This document shows, one piece after another, positions 1 to 5,869 of a stretch of DNA of 20,679 nt. Position numbers and translations under genes: made by a program. The DNA lies in assembly GCA_031384695.1 (NCBI GenBank), contig JANNAV010000186.1, positions 1-20,679 on the forward strand, given 5' to 3'. Position 1 is the stretch's first letter. Each line of letters opens with the position of its first letter. This DNA comes from JANNAV01 sp031384695. GTDB lineage: Bacteria > Pseudomonadota > Alphaproteobacteria > Rhodobacterales > Rhodobacteraceae. The notes beneath the pieces were generated by a model. It was not told where the DNA came from. It did not search any database and worked only from the letters and a program-made list of their open reading frames with translations.

Positions 1-389
1 CGGGGGGCACGATCTTGTTGGAGGCCCATCGTGGCATCGAACAGATCACGCTGGACGCGGGGGCGGGGCATCTGAAAGACAGTATCATGCCGCGCTATGC
101 CGAACTGATTTACAACGGCTTTTGGTATTCGCCGGAACGCGAGATGTTGCAGGCGTTGATCGACAAATCGCAAGATCATGTGACGGGCACGGTGCGGATT
201 AAGCTTTACAAAGGGTCGGCGCGGACAGTGGCGCGGTGGTCTGAACACAGCCTTTATTCTGAAAAACATGTGACTTTTGAAGAGGATGCGGGGGCTTATG
301 ATCAGAAGGACGCGGCAGGGTTCATCAAGTTGAACGCGCTGCGGCTGAAGCTGATTGCGACGCGGAATGCGCGGGTGGCTGGGCGTTAA
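1..389 (+). CDS. argG: Argininosuccinate synthase, C-terminal part (5' end outside window)
   Basis: This is the last ~129 residues of a protein normally about 400 residues long; the open frame (codons in phase with base 3) runs off the left edge. ArgG joins citrulline and aspartate using ATP to form argininosuccinate in cytosolic arginine synthesis. The visible part reads GGTILLEAHRG, then HLKDSIMPRYAELIYNGFW and SPEREMLQALIDKSQ, which I recognise as the conserved C-terminal oligomerisation region of ArgG. It stops with TAA at 387-389. That stop overlaps, within a shared TTAA tetranucleotide, the stop codon of the converging sulfotransferase-like gene. The identification rests on conserved family sequence and is firm; nothing can be said about its promoter. 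Confidence 0.95.
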   Translation, partial: GGTILLEAHRGIEQITLDAGAGHLKDSIMPRYAELIYNGFWYSPEREMLQALIDKSQDHVTGTVRIKLYKGSARTVARWSEHSLYSEKHVTFEEDAGAYDQKDAAGFIKLNALRLKLIATRNARVAGR

Positions 390-1117
390 AGCCGGTGGGC
401 GGCGAGGCTTTGGTAGTGGGGCAAAGCCTTTGCAGCCAAGTCCGCATAGCTGCCACCAAGGGCGGGAAGCGGGCCTTCGGCGCCGGCAAAACCGGTGCTG
501 CGGTGGATGGCGCCGTACCAATGCGGGGCCCAGACGCCATCGGACGGGTTGCCACCGGCGGGCCAGTGCAGCATCTGGCGGCTGAAGGATATGCCGATGG
601 CAGCGCAAAGTTTGCGCAGGGCGCCTTCGGGATCGGCGCGGATATCATCGGAATCGATCACCACCGGAACTGCGCCGGACCAATCGGTAACCTCTTGAAA
701 TAATTCAGCCTGTTGGATGAAACCGAGGTCTGACAGCGTGGCCCCCTCGCGCTTTTTGGCATAGCTTGCCACCACCCGCGCCGGATGGCGGATCAGGAAA
801 ACATTGGTGCAGGACCGCATCCAGCGCCTGTCGAACGCCGGGATCATGTGCAGGGTCATGTGCTTTTGATAGAAAATCTGCTGCCCCTGCGGCACCGGGC
901 CTTTACAGGTGGCGGCGATGATATCGGGATCGGGCTCATTGGTGGCGATGATTTGATCGCGCATCGGATGGGTGATTCCGGTGGCGTCGAGGTAGGCGGA
1001 ATAGAACGGCTCGTCCCAGACCACGGTGTCGCCACGGGCGGAAAAGGCGTACATCATGGCGGTGGACAGGTTGCGCGGGCCGGACCACATGGCGATGCGT
1101 TTGGGGCCGGGTTTCAT
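386..1117 (-). CDS. Sulfotransferase-like P-loop protein paired with an aminotransferase
   Basis: A 243-residue protein if started at the ATG at 1117; a GTG at 1135 would add six residues but has no better ribosome site. The N-terminus carries MWSGPRNLSTAM (about residues 10-21), a P-loop resembling the 5'-phosphosulfate-binding loop of sulfotransferases. This is followed by VVWDEPFYSAYL and later by VFLIRHPARVVAS, which resembles the 3'-phosphate-binding motif. PAPS-dependent sulfate transfer is therefore possible, but the substrate is unknown and the P-loop is not the classical one. There is no signal peptide or membrane segment, so it is probably cytosolic. It lies 46 nt downstream of the class IV aminotransferase gene on the same strand and is probably cotranscribed. 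I recall plant proteins in which a similar domain is fused to a class IV aminotransferase, which supports a joint function. Confidence 0.85.
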   Translation of the reverse strand: MKPGPKRIAMWSGPRNLSTAMMYAFSARGDTVVWDEPFYSAYLDATGITHPMRDQIIATNEPDPDIIAATCKGPVPQGQQIFYQKHMTLHMIPAFDRRWMRSCTNVFLIRHPARVVASYAKKREGATLSDLGFIQQAELFQEVTDWSGAVPVVIDSDDIRADPEGALRKLCAAIGISFSRQMLHWPAGGNPSDGVWAPHWYGAIHRSTGFAGAEGPLPALGGSYADLAAKALPHYQSLAAHRL

Positions 1118-1142
1118 GTATGGCTCGCTATGCACAACTTAT

Positions 1143-1159
1143 GCATATCACGCATATGC
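1143..1159. repeat. Short inverted repeat between aminotransferase and sulfotransferase-like genes
   Basis: The 46-nt gap holds a perfect 6-bp inverted repeat, GCATAT-CACGC-ATATGC. A further TATGCA lies just left of it at 1129-1134, and another TATGCA at 1140-1145 overlaps the left arm. The stretch is clearly richer in A and T than its surroundings. It could be an operator or simply a short AT-rich linker. The stem is too short to call a terminator. Confidence 0.3.
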
Positions 1160-1163
1160 GGCC

Positions 1164-2060
1164 TCATCCGCCCACCAGTTCCTTGTAGAGGCCGCGCAGG
1201 CGGGTGGTGACCGGGCCGATCTGGCCCGAACCGATCTGGCGGCCGTCGATTATGCCCACCGGAGTTTGCGCGCCGAAGGTGCCGGTGAGGAACGCCTCGT
1301 CGGCCGCGTAAGTATCGACGAGGGAGAAGTTACGCTCGAACACCGGGATGGCGTTGGCGCGGCAGAGGTCGATCACCTTTTGCCGGGTGATGCCGTTCAT
1401 GCAGTAATCGCCGGTGCTGGTCCAGACCGCGCCCTTTTTGACGATGAAGAAATTACAGGCGTTGGTGGTGTTCACGAAGCCGTGGATGTCGAGCATCAGC
1501 GCCTCGTCAGCGCCGGCTTTTTCGGCGGCGATGCAGGCGAGGATGCAATTGAGTTTGGAGTGCGAGTTCAGCTTCGGGTCTTGCGTCATCGGCAGGCCGC
1601 GCAGGTGGGGCACGGTGGCAAGGCGGATCGGGCGGGGCAGTTTCTGGCGGCTGTGCTCCATGATGATCACCATGGTGGGGCCTTGCTGCGACAGCCTTGG
1701 GTGCTGAAACGGCCGGGTTTTCACGCCGCGCGTCAGCATCAGGCGGGCGTGGGCGTCATGCGTCATGCCATTGGCCAATTGTGTGTCTGTGAGCGCCTTG
1801 GTGACGTTTTCTTTAGACATTCCGATGTCGATATCAATGGCTTTCGCGGCATCGAACAGGCGGTCGATGTGTTCATCGGCAAAGGACCAGCGGTTGTTGT
1901 ACAGCCGGATGCCCTCCCACACGCCATCGCCCAGCATGAAGCCGGAATCGTAAACCGAAACCAGCGCCTGCGCTTTCGGCACGATCTGCCCGTTGACATA
2001 GATGAGGATCGAGGCGTTGCGGGCATCGTCTTCGGCCTGGTGGGTTGAAGCGTCGGTCAT
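1164..2060 (-). CDS. Class IV PLP-dependent aminotransferase (branched-chain / D-amino acid type)
   Basis: A 298-residue fold-type IV aminotransferase. It would move an amino group between an amino acid and a 2-oxo acid using pyridoxal phosphate. Diagnostic segments are SVYDSGFMLGDGVWEGIR (about residues 35-52), DPKLNSHSKLNCIL (161-174) carrying the candidate Schiff-base lysine (K163 or K169), and GFVNTTNACNFFIVKKG (194-210). GITRQKVI and FLTGTFGAQTPV follow near the C-terminus. The segment around the lysine differs from IlvE, so the substrate is not assignable; a dedicated branched-chain role is doubtful. The ATG at 2060 is preceded by AAAGGGG at good spacing. It is the first gene of a two-gene leftward unit with the sulfotransferase-like gene and is divergent from the metalloprotease gene. 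Confidence 0.9.
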   Translation of the reverse strand: MTDASTHQAEDDARNASILIYVNGQIVPKAQALVSVYDSGFMLGDGVWEGIRLYNNRWSFADEHIDRLFDAAKAIDIDIGMSKENVTKALTDTQLANGMTHDAHARLMLTRGVKTRPFQHPRLSQQGPTMVIIMEHSRQKLPRPIRLATVPHLRGLPMTQDPKLNSHSKLNCILACIAAEKAGADEALMLDIHGFVNTTNACNFFIVKKGAVWTSTGDYCMNGITRQKVIDLCRANAIPVFERNFSLVDTYAADEAFLTGTFGAQTPVGIIDGRQIGSGQIGPVTTRLRGLYKELVGG

Positions 2061-2142
2061 CGGAACCCCTTTGTTGCGAGAGGCAGGTTACGGCGGGTTA
2101 CGGCCGGGGCCAAGGGGGCGCGGGCGGTGGCGCGTATGGATA

Positions 2143-2171
2143 TTGTGGGAATCGCCGGGGTGTGGTTTAAT
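2143..2171 (+). promoter_or_regulatory. Candidate sigma-70 promoter for the metalloprotease gene
   Basis: TTGTGG at 2143-2148 and TTTAAT at 2166-2171 are separated by 17 bases, with the -10 matching the consensus at five of six positions. Transcription would begin near 2178. That places the GTG (2127) and ATG (2136) codons upstream of the transcript and favours the TTG start at 2202. This is a prediction from base matches only. Confidence 0.45.
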
Positions 2172-2191
2172 TTCCCCACGGATTTTTCCAT

Positions 2192-2204
2192 GGAGGTTAT
2201 TTTG
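2192..2204 (+). promoter_or_regulatory. Ribosome binding site deciding a TTG start
   Basis: GGAGG at 2192-2196 stands five bases before TTG at 2202-2204 in the metalloprotease frame. It is the only strong Shine-Dalgarno match among the four possible starts. It overlaps the ATG at 2190, which would therefore be poorly placed for initiation. Confidence 0.5.
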
Positions 2205-3107
2205 AAATCGACGATAGCGTTTCCACGATTCGATGCGGAACTGGATACCGATGTCTGTTCCGCCAGCAACAATGCCGAACTTACCCTGACGCTGAAGCTT
2301 GGGTTTACCCAGATCAACCCGGCGGCGGGGGCGGCAGAGGGCACCCACAATGACTTTGGCGATGCCACCAAACCGGCGCGCAAAACCATCAAATGGACGG
2401 CGACCGAGTGGGCCAACTGGAAGGCGAATTTTCTGAGTTCGGCGCAGGCCTACTGGAACGGCAAGTTCTGGCTGGTGAATGACAGTGGCAGCTTTCAGTT
2501 TTTCGTCGGCACGCAAACCTATGTTCCCAATATTTATTGCAAGTTCAAGCTGGTTGGCAGCGATGGCGTCGTGGGCAACCACCACAACATCAGCGTGGTG
2601 CGCCTGCACGCCAGCGAAAGCTGGTTCGGCTCGCATTCGACGCTTTATGACAGCAAGGACACCAACTCGGTCAAGAAGGGCACTGATTCGGCGGGCAAGA
2701 AAATCATGCAGCAGGCGCATGTGCATGAGGTTGGGCATCTGCTGGGGCTGGGGCATGTGGACATTGGCAAGGCGCATTGCCCGGCGGCGAGCGATACCAA
2801 CCTGGGGCCGTGTTACGGCGTGGCCGATGCCGACAAGAACTCGGTGATGGGGCAGGGCATGCAGTTGCGCGATGAGCATGCCGAGCCGTGGCGCGAGGCG
2901 GCGCGGGCGTTTTCGCTGAAGGAATTGCTGACAGCGCCGGCCGCGTTTACGCCGATGTTGCCGTTTTATCAAATGATGGGGGCGTTGCCGAAAGCGTTCA
3001 ACATGTTCAACGCGGTATGGCCTGCCAAACGGCGGCGGCATTATCCGCGGACGTTGGCCGAGGCGCAGGCGGGCACCATGGTGACCTCGTTCAAGCGGGC
3101 GGCGTGA
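2202..3107 (+). CDS. Metzincin-type zinc metalloprotease, family unassigned
   Basis: I do not recognise this 301-residue protein as a named family. Residues 175-187 read HEVGHLLGLGHVD, the extended zinc motif HExxHxxGxxH of metzincins: H175, H179 and H185 would bind zinc and E176 would be the general base. About 29 residues further on, SVMGQGM fits the Met-turn that follows this motif in metzincins. Between them lies a cysteine pair, C-PAASDTNLGP-C, perhaps a disulfide. No signal peptide is visible with any start, so export would need another route. The TTG at 2202 is chosen because GGAGG at 2192-2196 precedes it by 5 nt and a good promoter lies at 2143-2171. Alternatives are ATG 2190, ATG 2136 and GTG 2127, all without a ribosome site. 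It is followed after 2 nt by a small exported protein. Confidence 0.8.
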   Translation: MKSTIAFPRFDAELDTDVCSASNNAELTLTLKLGFTQINPAAGAAEGTHNDFGDATKPARKTIKWTATEWANWKANFLSSAQAYWNGKFWLVNDSGSFQFFVGTQTYVPNIYCKFKLVGSDGVVGNHHNISVVRLHASESWFGSHSTLYDSKDTNSVKKGTDSAGKKIMQQAHVHEVGHLLGLGHVDIGKAHCPAASDTNLGPCYGVADADKNSVMGQGMQLRDEHAEPWREAARAFSLKELLTAPAAFTPMLPFYQMMGALPKAFNMFNAVWPAKRRRHYPRTLAEAQAGTMVTSFKRAA

Positions 3108-3109
3108 TC

Positions 3110-3472
3110 ATGCGGCGCGCGGGGATTGCCGGTGTGGTTCTGGCTTTGGGCCTTGCGGCGGGTCTTGGGTGGCGCGCCGACCATGCCGGGGCCGAAAGCA
3201 AGCAGGCGTCTGCCAACAACTCAAGGGAATGCAACATGAATGCGCTGGAACAATCAATATGCACGTATGAGCTGATCCTTGCGGATATGGGGGCCACTTA
3301 TGAGGCCACCGGTGGCGGTGGGATCAGCGGGATCCGGCAGACCACCACCACCAGCTTTGTGGTATCTGTGTCGCAAGAGGAACGCACCGATCTGGTGACT
3401 TACGAGATACATGTGGCCAAGAACGGCACGGTTTCCATTGCGGGCAAGAAGATCGGCGTCGAATCGCCCTGA
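3110..3472 (+). CDS. Small exported protein of unknown function, coupled to the metalloprotease gene
   Basis: A 120-residue hypothetical protein. The N-terminus has MRR, then a hydrophobic stretch (about residues 4-21), and an AGA site at 26-28 that fits signal peptidase I cleavage, so the mature protein of about 92 residues should be periplasmic or secreted. The mature part has two cysteines (in RECN and SICTYE), a glycine-rich turn (GGGGISGIRQ) and a threonine run, then alternating hydrophobic and polar residues suggesting beta strands. The ATG at 3110 lies 2 nt after the TGA of the metalloprotease (TGATCATG), so translation is probably coupled. A role as inhibitor, chaperone or partner of the protease is an inference from position only. 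Confidence 0.75.
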   Translation: MRRAGIAGVVLALGLAAGLGWRADHAGAESKQASANNSRECNMNALEQSICTYELILADMGATYEATGGGGISGIRQTTTTSFVVSVSQEERTDLVTYEIHVAKNGTVSIAGKKIGVESP

Positions 3473-3487
3473 GGGCGGCAAGCCGCA

Positions 3488-5743
3488 TTAACCCACCTTG
3501 CAGGCGGCCATCACCGCCATGTTCAGGATATCGTTCACCGTGGAATTGGTGGAGCAGATCTGAATGGGCTTTTTCACGCCAGTGAGGATCGGGCCGATCA
3601 CGGTGGCGCCGGCCATTTCCTGCATCAGCTTGACCGAGATCGAGGCGGAGTGGCGGGCAGGCACCACAAGGATGTTGGCGGGGCCGGACAGGCGGCAGAA
3701 CGGATATTGCGCCATTACCTCGGCGTTGAGGGCGACATCGACCGTCATTTCGCCCTCGTATTCGAAATCGACCTTCATCGCATCCAACACCCGGGGGGCG
3801 GCGTGCATTTTGGTGGCGCGCTCGGACACCGGATAGCCGAAGGTTGAGAAGGATACGAAAGCCACCCGCGGCTCCAGCCCCAGATTACGCGCCACACCTG
3901 CGGCCTTGACTGCGATGTTGGCAAGATCGGCCTCATCCGGCCATTCATGCACCAGAGTGTCGGCGATCAGCACGATCCGGCCTTTGTGCAACAGGGCCGT
4001 CACGCCCACGGCGCCGTCGGTGGCCTTGGCGTCAAACACATGGTTGATCAGTTGCAGCACATGCGCCGATTTGCGGGTGGCCCCGGTGACAAGGCCGTCA
4101 CCATGGCCGTGGTGCAGCATCAGCGCCGAAAACACATGCCTGTCACGGGTGGCAAGGCGGTGGATATCGTGGCGGTCAAAGCCTTCGCGTTGCAGGCGGG
4201 AGTAGAGGAAATCCTTGTAGAGATCGAGGTGGCGGGAGTTGGCGGCGTTGACGATCTCCAACTCGCGCACCGCATCGCCAAGGCCTGCAGTTTCCAGCTT
4301 TTCACGCACATCTGCCTCGCGGCCCACCACCAGAGCGCGGCCCAGACCGGCGCGCTGATAGGCGACGGCGGCGCGCAGGATGCGGGGATCGTCGCCTTCG
4401 GCAAAGATCATCCGGGCCTGCGCCTGCCGGGCGCGGGCGTGGATGCCTTGCAGGATCGAGGCGGTGGGATCCATCCGCGCCTTCAGGCTTTGCTCGTAGG
4501 CTTTCAGATCGATGATCGGGCGGCGGGCCACGCCGGTATCCATGCCGGCACGGGCGACGGCGGGGGGAATGACGTAGATCAGGCGGGGATCGAACGGGGT
4601 GGGGATGATGTAATCGCGCCCGAAGCTGAGCTTGCGGCCGTAGGCCATCGCCACCTCATCTGGCACATCCTCGCGCGCCAGTTTGGCGAGGGCGCGGGCG
4701 CAGGCGATCTTCATCTCGTCGTTGATGGCGCGGGCGCGGATATCCAGCGCGCCGCGGAAAAGATAGGGAAAGCCAAGGACGTTGTTCACCTGATTGGGAT
4801 AATCCGAGCGCCCGGTGGCCACGATGGCATCGGGGCGGACGGCATGCGCCTCTTCCGGGGTGATTTCGGGATCGGGGTTGGCCATGGCGAAGATAACCGG
4901 GTTTTCGGCCATGGATTTGACCATGCTTTGGGTGACCGCCCCTTTGGCCGATACACCGAGGAACACATCGCAGCCCACCATCGCCTCGTCCAGCGTGCGC
5001 AGGGCTGTGTTAGCGGCATGGGCCGATTTCCATTGGTTCATGCCCTCGGTGCGGCCCTGATAGATCACGCCCTTGGTATCGCACATGATGCAGTTGTTGT
5101 GCCGCGCCCCCATGGATTTCAGCAGTTCCAGACAGGCGATGCCCGCAGCCCCGGCCCCGTTCAGCACGATTTTCACATCGGCAATTTTCTTGCCCGATAT
5201 TTCCAGCGCGTTGATCAGACCGGCGGCGCAGATCACTGCCGTGCCGTGCTGATCATCGTGGAACACCGGGATATCCATGATTTCCTTCAACCGCTGCTCG
5301 ATGATAAAGCATTCGGGGGCCTTGATATCCTCCAGATTGATGCCGCCAAAGGTGGGGCCCATCAGGGACACGGCCTTGATGATTTCATCCGGGTCTTCGG
5401 TATCCAGTTCGATATCAATCGCGTTGATGTCGGCGAAACGCTTGAAGAGAACGGCCTTGCCCTCCATCACCGGCTTCGATGCCAGCGCGCCCAGATTGCC
5501 GAGGCCAAGGATGGCGGTGCCGTTGCTGATCACCGCCACCATGTTGCCTTTGACGGTGTAATCATAGGCGGTGTCGGGATTTTCGGCGATGGCCAGCACC
5601 GGCACGGCCACGCCGGGGGAATAGGCCAGGCTCAGATCGCGCTGGGTGGCCATGGGGGTGGAGGCGACGACATCGTATTTCCCCGGGCGCGGATCCATGT
5701 GATAAGCAAGAGCCTCTTCGTCGGTAATCTTCATCTTGGTCAT
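3488..5743 (-). CDS. maeB: NADP-dependent malic enzyme with phosphotransacetylase domain
   Basis: A 751-residue protein, matching the usual ~760 of MaeB. It decarboxylates malate to pyruvate with reduction of NADP, feeding gluconeogenesis and lipid synthesis from C4 acids. The malic N-terminal domain shows SPGVAVP (42-48) and VFHDDQHGTAV (160-170). The Rossmann domain has LNGAGAAGIA (194-203). From about residue 430 a phosphate acetyltransferase-like domain follows (MIFAEGDDPRILRAA, TGATRKSAHVLQLI, LSGPANILVVP), which in this family generally regulates rather than catalyses. The start is ATG 5743, preceded by AAGGA nine bases upstream (minus strand). The frame stays open to 6292, but that part is antisense to mutS and is not coding. 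It converges on the small exported protein gene with only 15 nt between the stops. Confidence 0.95.
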   Translation of the reverse strand: MTKMKITDEEALAYHMDPRPGKYDVVASTPMATQRDLSLAYSPGVAVPVLAIAENPDTAYDYTVKGNMVAVISNGTAILGLGNLGALASKPVMEGKAVLFKRFADINAIDIELDTEDPDEIIKAVSLMGPTFGGINLEDIKAPECFIIEQRLKEIMDIPVFHDDQHGTAVICAAGLINALEISGKKIADVKIVLNGAGAAGIACLELLKSMGARHNNCIMCDTKGVIYQGRTEGMNQWKSAHAANTALRTLDEAMVGCDVFLGVSAKGAVTQSMVKSMAENPVIFAMANPDPEITPEEAHAVRPDAIVATGRSDYPNQVNNVLGFPYLFRGALDIRARAINDEMKIACARALAKLAREDVPDEVAMAYGRKLSFGRDYIIPTPFDPRLIYVIPPAVARAGMDTGVARRPIIDLKAYEQSLKARMDPTASILQGIHARARQAQARMIFAEGDDPRILRAAVAYQRAGLGRALVVGREADVREKLETAGLGDAVRELEIVNAANSRHLDLYKDFLYSRLQREGFDRHDIHRLATRDRHVFSALMLHHGHGDGLVTGATRKSAHVLQLINHVFDAKATDGAVGVTALLHKGRIVLIADTLVHEWPDEADLANIAVKAAGVARNLGLEPRVAFVSFSTFGYPVSERATKMHAAPRVLDAMKVDFEYEGEMTVDVALNAEVMAQYPFCRLSGPANILVVPARHSASISVKLMQEMAGATVIGPILTGVKKPIQICSTNSTVNDILNMAVMAACKVG

Positions 5744-5869
5744 CGGCGGCGATCCTTGTGCGGGCCTTTGGGTGATAGCGCCCCGGAGGGCGGCTGCATA
5801 GGGCGCGCTTTGCCGCTTTTCGCCGCCGCCTTGGTTTTGTAGGGTCTGGCGGGGACAGGGGAGAGTGCA
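5744..5869. other. Divergent intergenic region maeB / mutS
   Basis: This 126-nt gap must hold the promoters of maeB (leftward) and mutS (rightward). I see the maeB Shine-Dalgarno AAGGA (minus strand) and GGGGAGAG before the mutS GTG. A short GC hairpin lies at 5779-5792 (CGCCC-CGGA-GGGCG). No convincing -35/-10 pair could be identified for either gene. Confidence 0.5.

Noticed and set aside
3475..3486. A terminator hairpin GCGGC-AA-GCCGC between the small exported protein gene and maeB
   Set aside because: The loop is too small for a stable 5-bp stem and no T tract follows. The convergent position is suggestive only.
3947..5842. A 631-codon open frame on the plus strand
   Set aside because: It is fully antisense to maeB, has a low-complexity, His- and Gly-rich translation without any domain, and results from GC-rich codon structure.
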